Shown here one piece after another: positions 8,289-15,959 of a stretch of 64,000 nt of DNA. The stretch comes from Micromonospora sicca. GTDB lineage: Bacteria; Actinomycetota; Actinomycetes; Mycobacteriales; Micromonosporaceae. Every line of letters begins with the position of its first letter. Position 1 is the stretch's first letter. Made by a program: the position numbers and the translations under genes. The stretch covers positions 1 to 64,000 of the forward strand of contig NZ_QGKS01000253.1 in NCBI RefSeq assembly GCF_003172935.1, in the 5' to 3' direction. A model generated the notes under the pieces. It saw nothing but the letters and a program-made list of their open reading frames with translations. It did no database searches and had not been told where the DNA came from.

Positions 8289-8302
8289 TGGCCCCGAGTC
8301 AA

Positions 8303-8344
8303 CGGCTCGGGCGCCGCGACCGGATGGTCACGACGCCCGAGCCG
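8303..8344. terminator. Bidirectional hairpin between convergent genes
   Basis: The 11-bp perfect inverted repeat CGGCTCGGGCG / CGCCCGAGCCG lies in the 73 bp separating the end of the aldo/keto reductase remnant from the end of the subtilase gene. It can serve both strands. Confidence 0.7.
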
Positions 8345-8361
8345 GGGCGCTGATCCTCCCG

Positions 8362-9957
8362 TCAGCCGTTGCCTCCGGTGTCGTGGGTGACGGCGCGGAG
8401 GGCGTTGACCTGGCCGTTGCCGTACCACGAGTTGAAGCCGGGGCCGCCCTGGCAGGCCTGCGGCTCACCCAGGCTGGTGGTGACCGTTTCGTACCCGGCC
8501 GGCACCGACGCCGGACACGGCTGGGGGTCTGCGGTCTGGGTCACGTACTGCTCGACCTGTCCCGGACGCATCTTGCCGTTCTGCGGGTTCTGCAGGTCGC
8601 CGTAGCGGCTGACGACGAGCGCCGCGACGCCGGCGACGTGCGGGCCTGCCATCGAGGTGCCCTGCAGGTAGCAGTACACCGCGGACGGCTCGTTCGGGTC
8701 CACCTCGCGCCGCAGGCACGGCGTGGTGGCCGGGTACGTCGACAGGACGCGCCCGTTGGGCGCCTCGGCGTTGCTGCCGAAGACGGAGTCACCGCCGGGG
8801 GCGACCACGTCCACCGCGCTCACGCCGTAGCTGGAGTAGAACGACTTGAGGTAGTCCGGCCCCTCGTCGCTGTCGGCCTGCTCGTTGTGGCCGTTGGCGC
8901 TGACCCCGATGACACCGGGAATCTCGACCGGCACGACCACGCAGGCGTTCGTGACGTCGCGCGTCTGCTCGTTGCCAGGCGGGAAGTCCGGGCTGGTGGT
9001 GTCGATGCCGGGGTGCGAGAGGTCCTCGCTCTCGTTGCCGGCCGAGGCCACCACGGTGACGCCCTGGTTCATCGCGTGGCGGATGGCCCGCTGTTCGGCC
9101 TTCCAGATCGCGTGCTGCGCCTTGTCGTTGCGGCAGTTGAACAGGAAGGGGTCGGCGAAGTAGCTGTTGTTCGTCACGTCCAGGTGCCGCTCGGCCGCCC
9201 ACATGAACGAGCAGACGACCATCTCCGGGAAGAAGAACCCGGCGTCGGTCGAGGACTTGATGCCGGCGATCCTTACGTTCGGGGCTACGCCGACGATGCC
9301 GATGCCGTTGGACGCCGCGGCGATGGTGCCGGCGGTGTGGGTGCCGTGACCGTTGACGTCGTTGCCGGGTCGCAGCGGCGCCGGCGCCCCGCTGGAGCAG
9401 TCGGCGCTGTCGGCGGCCGAGTAGTTGGGCGCGATGTCGGGGTGGGTGAAGTCCAGTCCGGTGTCGATGTCGCCGACCACGACGGTCCGGCTGCCGCCGG
9501 TGACCGCGTGGGCCTGCGGCGTGGAGATCTGCCGCATGTCCCACTGCAACGGGGAGAGGTTGTCGCCGTCGGTGGCGGGCGAGTTCGGCAGCTCGGGGGC
9601 CTGCTCGTCGCGGCCGTCCGCCTGGACGCCGCCGACCTGGACGCCGAACCTGTCGGTCGCCGAGGCACCCTCGACCTTGACGTCCTTCTGGATGGCGTCG
9701 GCGAAGCCGGAGTAGCCGGAACGAGCCACCAGGATGCCGGTCGCGTCGTAGGCCGCGACGATCTCACCGCCGGCGTCGCGGACGGTGTCGGCGGCGTCCG
9801 ACGGCACCGCGGTCTGCTTGTAGAGGACGAGGTAGGTGCGGGTCGGACCGTCCGCTGTGGCGGGGGCCGCGCCGGCCGGCGGCGCGCCGACCAGGGCGGC
9901 CGTGACGGCGGCGGCAGCGAACGCCGCTCCTAGCTTGCGGGGACTCATGCGCATCAT
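8362..9957 (-). CDS. Secreted S8 (subtilisin-like) serine protease
   Basis: A 531-residue preproprotein. A Sec signal peptide (Arg/Lys n-region, Ala-rich core, cleavage near residue 30) is followed by an I9-like propeptide (about 40-110) and the peptidase S8 domain. The catalytic triad is intact: Asp165 in DIDTGLD, His204 in NGHGTHTAG and Ser435 in GTSMAGPHVAG. The oxyanion Asn region reads VVASAGNES. About ten cysteines in the mature part suggest disulfides. It degrades proteins outside the cell. Related enzymes include the lantibiotic-leader-peptidase-like branch, but no lantibiotic genes are nearby. A GGAGGA site precedes the ATG. Confidence 0.93.
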   Translation of the reverse strand: MMRMSPRKLGAAFAAAAVTAALVGAPPAGAAPATADGPTRTYLVLYKQTAVPSDAADTVRDAGGEIVAAYDATGILVARSGYSGFADAIQKDVKVEGASATDRFGVQVGGVQADGRDEQAPELPNSPATDGDNLSPLQWDMRQISTPQAHAVTGGSRTVVVGDIDTGLDFTHPDIAPNYSAADSADCSSGAPAPLRPGNDVNGHGTHTAGTIAAASNGIGIVGVAPNVRIAGIKSSTDAGFFFPEMVVCSFMWAAERHLDVTNNSYFADPFLFNCRNDKAQHAIWKAEQRAIRHAMNQGVTVVASAGNESEDLSHPGIDTTSPDFPPGNEQTRDVTNACVVVPVEIPGVIGVSANGHNEQADSDEGPDYLKSFYSSYGVSAVDVVAPGGDSVFGSNAEAPNGRVLSTYPATTPCLRREVDPNEPSAVYCYLQGTSMAGPHVAGVAALVVSRYGDLQNPQNGKMRPGQVEQYVTQTADPQPCPASVPAGYETVTTSLGEPQACQGGPGFNSWYGNGQVNALRAVTHDTGGNG

Positions 9958-9983
9958 TGCGGTCCTCCCTCACCCAGCCGCCC

Positions 9984-10002
9984 CCTCGCGAGTCTCGCGA
10001 GG
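9984..10002. promoter_or_regulatory. Palindrome upstream of the subtilase gene
   Basis: CCTCGCGAG-T-CTCGCGAGG is a perfect 9-bp inverted repeat about its central T, 27 bp upstream of the protease start codon. The placement suits an operator in the promoter or leader. A transcription-stopping hairpin is the alternative. The binding protein is unknown. Confidence 0.45.
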
Positions 10003-10103
10003 ACGGAGACGGGTGGGCTTAGCTGGAACGTAGATGAATGTCCCGGGGCGTGGGAAGACCAAGCGCTGGGAAAAGTTGCCAGTGGACAACAGCTGTGAAC
10101 TGA

Positions 10104-10601
10104 TCAGAATAGGTCGATGCGCCAGTCGTTGGAGCGCATCAGGTGCCCCGGCGGGTACTCGAACTCGGTCTCGCCCACCAGCGTGAAGCCGGCCTTGCGG
10201 CAGACCGCGTTCGACGGCGGGTTGTCCACCGACGGGTAGGCGTGCGCCCAGCGCCGGTCGCCGCGCGCCGCGGCCTCCGCGACCGCCGCGCGCACCGCCG
10301 CGGTCGCGAGGCCCCGGCCCTGGTACCCGGGCAGGATCGCCCAGCCCATCTCGTAGACCTGCTCGCCGCGCCACTCCCGGGCCCAGTAGCCGACGCTGCC
10401 CACCTTTTCGCCGTCGGGCAGCACGACGCTGAACATGGTGCCGCTGCGCGGGCCCGGGCCGCGGACGTACCGCTCGTGCCGGGCGACCACCTGCTCCTCG
10501 GTCTCCGGGCCCCCGGTGTGCGCGCGGACCTCCGGCGCGTTGAGCTGTCGCAGCAGGTCGAGGTCGCCCTCGCTCCACGGCTCAATGCGCACCTCAGTCA
10601 T
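10104..10601 (-). CDS. GNAT-family N-acetyltransferase (RimJ/RimL-like)
   Basis: 165 residues from the ATG at 10601, chosen because a poly-G Shine-Dalgarno run precedes it. The acetyl-CoA binding motif A is visible (MGWAILPGYQGRGLATAAV), followed by the AAARGDRRWAHAYPSVDNPPSNAV segment, i.e. the N-P-x-S signature of RimJ/RimL-type enzymes, and a typical last strand (GFTLVGE). It transfers acetyl groups to an amine on a small molecule or protein N-terminus. The target is not predictable. The gene is monocistronic, divergent from an SRPBCC gene. Confidence 0.88.
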   Translation of the reverse strand: MTEVRIEPWSEGDLDLLRQLNAPEVRAHTGGPETEEQVVARHERYVRGPGPRSGTMFSVVLPDGEKVGSVGYWAREWRGEQVYEMGWAILPGYQGRGLATAAVRAAVAEAAARGDRRWAHAYPSVDNPPSNAVCRKAGFTLVGETEFEYPPGHLMRSNDWRIDLF

Positions 10602-10857
10602 GTCGCCCCCCCGTTCTCCCGAGGGCTCATTGAAACAGCCGCCACCGACGATTCCTTGCACATCACCCTTGATCGCCGGATGCCCTCGTCGACCCAGGGA
10701 CACGCGACAACTGGTGGCTCGACTGCGCCGAACGGGGATCGCCGCCAACCAGCTCGGTGAGTCGTCGGCATGGCGGATGGGTCAGCGGGTACGCGAGGGC
10801 GCGACAGATCACGTCGAGCGGCAGCGCCCACGGTTGGGAGACCGATCGGAGACTGCG

Positions 10858-11358
10858 ATGCGGGGAACATCATCGCGACCGCGAGCACACAATGCGGTCG
10901 AAGCGCGAGTGACGATTCGGCGCCCGGTGCGGGAGGTTTTCGCGTTCTATCGCGACTTCACGAACCTGCCACGGTTTCTGGGCGATGTCATGGCCGTCGA
11001 ACAGGTGGGCCCAGCGGTGTCCCGATGGACGATACAAGGCCCGCTGGGCGTTCGGTTCAGGTCGACGATGAGGGTGACCGAGGAGCGTACGAACGAGGTC
11101 ATCGGCTACGAGACGCGCTCCCTGCCCGGGCTGCGGACCTACTGGGAGGTCCACTTCATCAGCGGCTCCGCGGTTGGCGAGACCGAGGTGCGCGAGGTGA
11201 TGCGAACGCCGCTGGGGAGGCTGGGGCACCGGGTCCTCGCGTTGATGGGTAAACCTCCCGCCGGGGAGGTGCCGGCAAATCTGCGGAGATTGAAGGAAGT
11301 GCTGGAGACGGGAAGGGTGACCAGCTTGGACCATTCCGTGGCGGGCAAGTTCGGCTAG
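10858..11358 (+). CDS. SRPBCC-fold protein (polyketide cyclase/COQ10-like)
   Basis: 166 residues from the ATG at 10858. The START-like fold begins with VEARVTIRRPVREVFAFYRDFTNLPRF, the classic first strand and helix of SRPBCC proteins. It continues with a curved sheet (VSRWTIQGPLGVRFRST; NEVIGYETRSLPGL) and ends in a long C-terminal helix (PANLRRLKEVLETG). These proteins bind a hydrophobic ligand. The Leu/Pro-rich loop LGRLGHRVLALMGKPP resembles the membrane-associated versions. Function is otherwise unknown and no operon partner is present. Confidence 0.8.
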   Translation: MRGTSSRPRAHNAVEARVTIRRPVREVFAFYRDFTNLPRFLGDVMAVEQVGPAVSRWTIQGPLGVRFRSTMRVTEERTNEVIGYETRSLPGLRTYWEVHFISGSAVGETEVREVMRTPLGRLGHRVLALMGKPPAGEVPANLRRLKEVLETGRVTSLDHSVAGKFG

Positions 11359-11450
11359 GGTACGGCGGCTCCTGGAAGCCGTAACCCCCTGGCGTGGGGC
11401 CGGCCTCTGCCGCCCCGCTCCGGCGGTCGGCTGGGCCGGGCTGGCGCGAG

Positions 11451-12536
11451 CTACCCGGCCCACGCCTCCCGGGTGGTGACCACGGGCCTACCGCTGCGCA
11501 CCGATTCCTCGATGGCGAGGCTGATGAGGTGGTCCTGGCACGCCTCGGCGAGGGGATAGGGCGCCGGCCCTTCCTCTCGCGCCCAGGCACCGGTACGAGC
11601 CACGATGTCGGCCACCGCGAGGTCGTCATCGGACAGACCGCTGCCGACGAACGGATTGCGGTAGACGACGCGGCCGTCGAAGCTGATGTGCTTCAGGTCG
11701 AGCCCTTCGAGGTTCAGGTCGACGCCGGTCTGCCGCCGCACCAGGGACGACTCCACAGGCGTCGTCGGGTCGACCAGGCGGACGACCGGGTCATCCACCA
11801 TCTCGCCCAGCGAGCCCCGGACGACCAGCCGACGCGAACGCAGCGGGTTCCACCACTGGTTGTCGGTGAAGTCGTACAGCCCCATCCGCCCGCCGAAGTC
11901 GATGGTCGCGAGGGTGGTGACAAGCTGCTGGGGCGTCATGTCACCGCTCCAGCCCTCCGGTGACAAGGGGTTGGCCAGCGATGCGACGAAGGCCCGCGCG
12001 CTGACCTCGGCGGTGTCGTACCCGACTCCCAGCAGGCCACGGATCAGCGAGACCGCGTGGTACAGGTGCGTCGAGGAGATCTGGACGGAGGTGGGCTCGC
12101 CCAGCACCCCGGCGCGGATCAACTCCAGCCGGGCCGCGTGCCCGGGCATCAGCAGGTACTGCTCGGCGACCTGCACCAGGCCGCTGTCCCCCACGTCGGA
12201 CCACAGCGACCGCAGCCCGGCGAGGTCAGGGGCGGGGGGCGTCTCGGCGAGTACCGGCACACCAACGGCGACCAGTTCGCGGGTCACGTCGGGCGTCACC
12301 GACCAGGGCACCGACACGATGACGAAGTCGGGCCGCTCGTGCGCGAGCAGGTCGGCGGCGGAACGGAAGGTCGGCACGCCCCACTCGGCCGCGACCTCGT
12401 CCCCACGCGATGCGGCACGGGTGACCACCCCTGTCACCCGGAAGCGCTGTGGCAGCAGCCTGGCCAGCCGCAGGAAGAACGCCCCCCGCCAGCCGCTGCC
12501 GACGATGGCGAACCGAGTCTGGACCGCGGTTGTCAT
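11451..12536 (-). CDS. Gfo/Idh/MocA-family oxidoreductase
   Basis: A 361-residue NAD(P)-dependent dehydrogenase. The Rossmann fold starts at residue 8 (RFAIVGSGWRGAFF), with the usual second acidic-loop region and VIVSVPWSVTPDVTRELVAVGVPVLAETPPAP, equivalent to the EKP motif although Lys is replaced (ETPPAP rather than EKPLA). A C-terminal alpha/beta dimerisation domain follows. Because the EKP lysine normally acts in catalysis on sugars, its absence makes classical sugar dehydrogenase chemistry doubtful. The gene is monocistronic; a single-gene transcript starting near 12560 is likely. Confidence 0.82.
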   Translation of the reverse strand: MTTAVQTRFAIVGSGWRGAFFLRLARLLPQRFRVTGVVTRAASRGDEVAAEWGVPTFRSAADLLAHERPDFVIVSVPWSVTPDVTRELVAVGVPVLAETPPAPDLAGLRSLWSDVGDSGLVQVAEQYLLMPGHAARLELIRAGVLGEPTSVQISSTHLYHAVSLIRGLLGVGYDTAEVSARAFVASLANPLSPEGWSGDMTPQQLVTTLATIDFGGRMGLYDFTDNQWWNPLRSRRLVVRGSLGEMVDDPVVRLVDPTTPVESSLVRRQTGVDLNLEGLDLKHISFDGRVVYRNPFVGSGLSDDDLAVADIVARTGAWAREEGPAPYPLAEACQDHLISLAIEESVRSGRPVVTTREAWAG

Positions 12537-12807
12537 CTCATTTCCTGACGTCGAGACCGGATGTTGAGCCGTAGACGACGCACCCTCTCAACGATTGGCT
12601 GCTCCGGCCGGCACCTGGCCGGGATCTTAGCGATGGCGCCCTTCGGAAGCTGGCCAGGTTCTCCGTCGCGGAGGGTGGGACGCGGGCCATCTGAGGCGGA
12701 CCAGTGGCTGGTAACCGAATATCGACAGCGCACCGACAGGTGTCGATGCGCTTGCGAGGGTCGCCTAAGATCACGCTGACGTAGTCACAACGGAAGCGGG
12801 GGCTGAG

Positions 12808-13224
12808 GTGGCGTCTACCGACCCGTCCGGCATGGACAAGCTGCTCACCGACACGTTGCGTAGCCTTGCCGCCTACCAGTCCACAAGGGAGGACGCAGGT
12901 GCGGCGCCGCCGGAGGGGCGCGGCGAGGCGGCCGACGGCCTGGTCCGCGTCCGCACCGCACCGCCGGGCCGGATGACCGCGCTGGAGGTCGACCCGCGGC
13001 TGCTCCGGCTCGACCTCGCGACGCTGACCGGCCACATCATGGTCGCGGTCAACAACGCGATGGAGGACCTCCAGCGGGCCACGGCGACGCCGGCGGGCCC
13101 GGTCGACCTCGGCGACCTGGGCCGGCAGCTGAGCACCATCCAGCAGGACGCCGCCCGACAGTTCACCACCTTCCTCGACGGGCTCGCCGAAGCGCAGGAC
13201 CGGCTGAGCCGTCGGGGCGGGTGA
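12808..13224 (+). CDS. YbaB/EbfC-like protein, first gene of the toxin/WXG cluster
   Basis: 138 residues from a GTG preceded by GGGGCTGAG. The predicted fold is a long N-terminal helix, a beta hairpin (GLVRVRTAPPGRMTALEVDPRLL) and a C-terminal helix pair, the layout of YbaB/EbfC nucleoid-associated proteins. Proteins of this type very often sit at the head of actinobacterial WXG100/type VII-like effector loci. The stop codon is 7 bp before the next start. DNA binding is known for the YbaB family but is only an inference here. Confidence 0.65.
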   Translation: MASTDPSGMDKLLTDTLRSLAAYQSTREDAGAAPPEGRGEAADGLVRVRTAPPGRMTALEVDPRLLRLDLATLTGHIMVAVNNAMEDLQRATATPAGPVDLGDLGRQLSTIQQDAARQFTTFLDGLAEAQDRLSRRGG

Positions 13225-13231
13225 CCGCGCC

Positions 13232-13549
13232 GTGCAGATCGATCCGGACGGGCTGGCCGCCGCCGGCAACGCGATGCGTTCGGCGGCCGACGACTTCGCC
13301 AGCCGGGTGACGGCCTTCCAGGCGCGACTGGCCTCGATCGGCCCGGCGTTCGGCGACGACGACACGGGTTCCCTGCTCGGCGTGGCGCACGAGGAGGCGT
13401 CGGGCTTCGTCTTCGAGGTGCTCACCGAGGCCCTCGAGGAGGTCGGTCTCGCCGGCGACGACCTCGCCGCGATGGCGCGGTCGCACGAGGAGAACGAGGC
13501 CGACACCGGCGACCTGTTCCACTCCATCCTCGGTCGGCTCGGAGGCTGA
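13232..13549 (+). CDS. WXG100-like/ESX-secretion-associated small helical protein
   Basis: 105 residues, all helical and acidic, starting MQIDPDGLAAAGNAMRSAA. This is the pattern of the small EsxA-like and EspC-like proteins accompanying type VII substrates (a helix, a turn around residues 48-55 with GPAFGDDD, and a second helix). A canonical W-x-G is not present; the turn carries F-G instead. It lies between the YbaB-like gene (7 bp) and the CpnT-N-like gene (4 bp) in one transcription unit. It is probably a secretion chaperone or co-substrate for the following toxin components. Confidence 0.65.
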   Translation: MQIDPDGLAAAGNAMRSAADDFASRVTAFQARLASIGPAFGDDDTGSLLGVAHEEASGFVFEVLTEALEEVGLAGDDLAAMARSHEENEADTGDLFHSILGRLGG

Positions 13550-13553
13550 CGGC

Positions 13554-14048
13554 GTGGGCCTGCAGATCCCCGGCGAGCTGCGCAGTCTGCTCGACATCCT
13601 GGGCTACGACTGGCCGGCTTCGGACGAGCAGAAGCTGTTCGAGCTGGGCCAGGCGTGGCTCGAGTTCAGCGACGACATGGCCGAGTTCCTGGCCGGTGCC
13701 GTCACCGCCGCCACCAACGCGCTCACCGGCAACGAGGGCGGCGACATCGAGGCGTTCCGGAACTGGTGGGCGGGTGAGGAGAGCCCGGCCGCGAGTGTGG
13801 TCAGCAATGTCACCGGGGCGGTGGTCGGCGGCGCCGGGCTCATCATCTGCGCCGCGATCGTGCTGGCCCTGAAGATCGCCGTCATCGTGCAGCTGACGAT
13901 CCTGGCGATCCAGATCGCGCAGGCGATCGCCACCGCGGGCCCGACCTTCGGCGCGTCCCTGCTGGAGATTCCCGTGTTCCAGACGCTGGCCCGCACGATC
14001 ATCGGCAACCTCATGCAGGAGGCCGTCTGGCGGTTGATCGATGGTTAG
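13554..14048 (+). CDS. CpnT-N/WXG100-like carrier domain as a separate protein
   Basis: 164 residues beginning GLQIPGELRSLLDILGYDWPASDEQKLFELGQAW. This is the signature opening of the WXG100-like N-terminal domain found on actinobacterial polymorphic toxins (the CpnT N-terminal domain type). Two hydrophobic helices (about 83-126) follow and would cross or insert in a membrane. In other loci this domain is fused to a C-terminal toxin. Here it ends with a stop at 14046-14048 and the toxin-like domain is encoded by the next gene, which overlaps it by 8 bp. The split is probably real, as both pieces keep good codon usage. Confidence 0.72.
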   Translation: MGLQIPGELRSLLDILGYDWPASDEQKLFELGQAWLEFSDDMAEFLAGAVTAATNALTGNEGGDIEAFRNWWAGEESPAASVVSNVTGAVVGGAGLIICAAIVLALKIAVIVQLTILAIQIAQAIATAGPTFGASLLEIPVFQTLARTIIGNLMQEAVWRLIDG

Positions 14049-14559
14049 GAACCGCACCGGCAAGATCGCCGCCAAGTTCGCCCGGGAGTGGGTCCGGGAT
14101 CTCAAGAAGGTCAAGCGTCGGCGGCGGGGCACACCCGACGCACGGCCGACCCGCAACGCGTCCCCGGCCCGGCAGGCGTCGTACCGGGCCCGGCGGGAGG
14201 CCGACCGCCAGCAGCGCAACGGGCGGGTCAACGGCACCGCCGAGGCGGTCACCACGGCGGACGGTCGGCACACCGCGGTCTCCGTGAGCGACGGCCCGGA
14301 CAAGATCTACCCGCACCACCGCGAGGTGGCCCGGGCGCTCGACAGCGTGCCCCAGAACCTCCGCGCGCCGTGGCACGGCAACTGCGCGCTGCCGCAGTCG
14401 TTGTCGAAGCTGCTGGACCGGGGCATCGACCCGCGCGGCGGCGCCATCGGCGCGGCGCGGATCCGCGCCCCCGGCAACCCCGGCCACGGCGCCCACAACC
14501 CGTGCTGCAACAGTTGCAAGTCGTTGCGGAACGAGTTCGACCTCAAGGAGGCGCTGTGA
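14041..14559 (+). CDS. Deaminase-fold toxin-like protein (YwqJ-type), active-site Glu apparently missing
   Basis: 172 residues with a very basic N-terminal 60 and a C-terminal domain with the layout of the YwqJ-like deaminases of bacterial polymorphic toxins. HGNCALPQSLSKLLDRGID is at residues 112-130, followed by a Gly-rich GGAIGAARIR, His149/His152, and a zinc-ligand pair in PCCNSC (Cys156, Cys159). In the family the first motif reads C-A-E, supplying the catalytic glutamate; here residue 117 is Leu (C115-A-L). An upstream HHREVARAL (residues 92-100) offers another H-x-E. The gene overlaps the carrier-domain gene by 8 bp and its TGA overlaps the ATG of a SUKH-3-like immunity gene, the expected toxin-immunity order. 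Family is inferred by eye. Confidence 0.62.
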   Translation: MVRNRTGKIAAKFAREWVRDLKKVKRRRRGTPDARPTRNASPARQASYRARREADRQQRNGRVNGTAEAVTTADGRHTAVSVSDGPDKIYPHHREVARALDSVPQNLRAPWHGNCALPQSLSKLLDRGIDPRGGAIGAARIRAPGNPGHGAHNPCCNSCKSLRNEFDLKEAL

Positions 14560-15011
14560 TGCGCGGCGACGAGCGCGACCTGCCGGCGCGGGCGGCACAG
14601 GAGCTCAAGGCGGCGGGCTGGTCGCCGCGCCGCCGGACGGACGTGTCCGAGTGGGAGAGCGCGCTCGCCCCGGAGGGGTTCACGATGCACCCCGCCGCGC
14701 GCGCGTTCCTGACCGAGTTCGGCGGCCTGGCCGTCCCGGTGAGCGGTCCCGGCCGGGACTACGCCCGCATCGGCGTACGACTCGACCCGACCCTGTGCCT
14801 GGGGCAGAAGACGTGGTTCGACAGCCTCGACGCATCGACGGCCGGCCAGCTCTATCCGGTCGGGGAAGAGTACGACGGGCACGCCAGCCTGGCGATCGAC
14901 GCCGCCGGCACCGTCCACATGCTGTTCAACGACCAGATCAAGCGGGTCGGCCCCGGCGCGACCGGCCTGGCCCGGCTGCTGGAGGGCGAGGACGCCCCGG
15001 ACGAGCCGTAG
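14559..15011 (+). CDS. SUKH-3-like immunity protein
   Basis: 150 residues from an ATG sharing its A with the stop codon of the toxin-like gene (TGATG). It shows the SUKH-3 pattern: an N-terminal helix ending KAAGWSPRRRTD, a second helix (MHPAARAFLTEFGGLAV), a middle sheet with an EEYDGHASLAIDAAG strand pair and a closing helix. SUKH proteins neutralise diverse nuclease and deaminase toxins by direct binding, and SUKH-3 members are typically the gene after such toxins. A hairpin follows the stop, making this the last gene of the cluster. Confidence 0.75.
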   Translation: MRGDERDLPARAAQELKAAGWSPRRRTDVSEWESALAPEGFTMHPAARAFLTEFGGLAVPVSGPGRDYARIGVRLDPTLCLGQKTWFDSLDASTAGQLYPVGEEYDGHASLAIDAAGTVHMLFNDQIKRVGPGATGLARLLEGEDAPDEP

Positions 15012-15028
15012 GCCGCCGCGCCCACGAG

Positions 15029-15063
15029 AGCCCTCGACCAGCTGAACGGCGCGGTCGGGGGCT
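15029..15063 (+). terminator. Hairpin closing the toxin-immunity cluster
   Basis: AGCCCTCGACC pairs with GGTCGGGGGCT (11 bp, one G-U) across a 13-nt loop, 18 bp after the SUKH-3-like stop codon. Confidence 0.6.
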
Positions 15064-15120
15064 TCCTCGTATGCGCCGCCCCGACGCATCCCGCTCGGCC
15101 GCGGCCAGCCCGGATAAAAT

Positions 15121-15176
15121 TCAACCAATCGGTTTACGAACGGTCCGCCGGCGATTATCGTCAACCGCATGGTTGA
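15121..15176. promoter_or_regulatory. Paired ArsR-type operators TCAACC-N4-GGTTkA
   Basis: Two copies of the same palindrome are centred 40 bp apart: TCAACC-AATC-GGTTTA at 15121-15136 and TCAACC-GCAT-GGTTGA at 15161-15176. The second covers the start codon of the arsR-like gene. The AACC-N4-GGTT core is the known type of site for ArsR regulators paired with SRPBCC/AHSA1 genes, so autorepression of the operon is expected. Confidence 0.7.
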
Positions 15177-15507
15177 GGATTCGGTGGGGATGGACGCGGT
15201 GTTCCACGCCCTCGCGCACGGGGCGCGGCGCACCATGCTGCGCCGGCTCGCCGGACGGGAGCTGACCGTCGGCGAGCTGGCCGAGCCCCTCGAGATGTCC
15301 CTGGCCGCGGCGTCGAAGCACCTGCAGGTGCTGGAACGCGCCGGCCTGGTCCGGCGCACCATCACCGGCCGCCGGCACGTCTGTCGGCTCGAACCGGCGC
15401 CGCTCGCCACGGCCTCCGCCTGGCTGAACTTCTACCGACGCCACTGGGACGACCGCCTCGACGCCCTGGAGACGCTCCTCATCGACGACGAAGGGACCGA
15501 CCGATGA
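15169..15507 (+). CDS. ArsR-family transcriptional regulator
   Basis: 112-residue winged-helix repressor: DAVFHALAHGARRTMLRRLAG, then LTVGELAEPLEMSLAAASKHL (recognition helix) and the wing LVRRTITGRRHVCRL. The metal-binding cysteine motif of true arsenic sensors (ELCVCDL) is absent. It belongs to the SdpR/AHSA1-linked ArsR group. The stop overlaps the start of the SRPBCC gene by 4 bp (ATGA). It likely represses its own operon through the two palindromes at 15121-15176. Confidence 0.92.
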   Translation: MVEDSVGMDAVFHALAHGARRTMLRRLAGRELTVGELAEPLEMSLAAASKHLQVLERAGLVRRTITGRRHVCRLEPAPLATASAWLNFYRRHWDDRLDALETLLIDDEGTDR

Positions 15508-15959
15508 GCACCGCCGTACGGCTGCACCGCGAACTGCCCGCCCCACCCGAGAAGGTCTACCGGGCCTGGCTCGACCCCGACCTGCTGCGTCGCTGGCTCG
15601 CCCCCGGCGGGCTGGAGGTGAGCCACGCCGAGGTGGAGCCCCGGGTCGGCGGCCGGTACCGGATCTGGCACACCGACGCCGGCGCCGACGTCGGCGGCTT
15701 CGACTGCGAACTGCTCGAGCTGGAGCAGGACCGGCGCATCGTCTGGCGCTGGGGCTTCGTCGGCCCGCAACGCACCGAAGGCCCGACGTTCGACTCGCTG
15801 CTGACCGTCACCCTCGAGGGGAAGCCGGAGGGCGGGACCGCGCTCACCCTCGTACACGAACGGCTGGACGACCTGGCGGCGGCGATGCCGCAGGTGGCCG
15901 ACGGCGTCGCGCCCGGCTGGAAGTCGGTGCTGGACAAGCTCGCGGAGGTGGCGGCGTGA
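15504..15959 (+). CDS. AHSA1-like SRPBCC protein
   Basis: 151 residues with the full AHSA1/activator-of-Hsp90-like START fold: AVRLHRELPAPPEKVYRAWLDPDLLRRWLAP at the N-terminus, RVGGRYRIW, the ELLELEQDRRIVWRW strand and the closing helix GWKSVLDKLAEVAA. These proteins bind small hydrophobic ligands. With the ArsR regulator upstream (4-bp overlap) and the RibD-like reductase downstream (4-bp overlap) it forms a conserved actinobacterial operon whose inducer is unknown. Confidence 0.9.
   Translation: MSTAVRLHRELPAPPEKVYRAWLDPDLLRRWLAPGGLEVSHAEVEPRVGGRYRIWHTDAGADVGGFDCELLELEQDRRIVWRWGFVGPQRTEGPTFDSLLTVTLEGKPEGGTALTLVHERLDDLAAAMPQVADGVAPGWKSVLDKLAEVAA

Noticed and set aside
8383..9933. 516-residue plus-strand frame opposite the subtilase
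   Set aside because: The minus strand carries a complete catalytic triad and signal peptide; the frame is its reverse shadow.
8362..9957. Lantibiotic leader peptidase
   Set aside because: The protease resembles that branch, but no lanthionine synthetase, precursor or exporter gene is adjacent.
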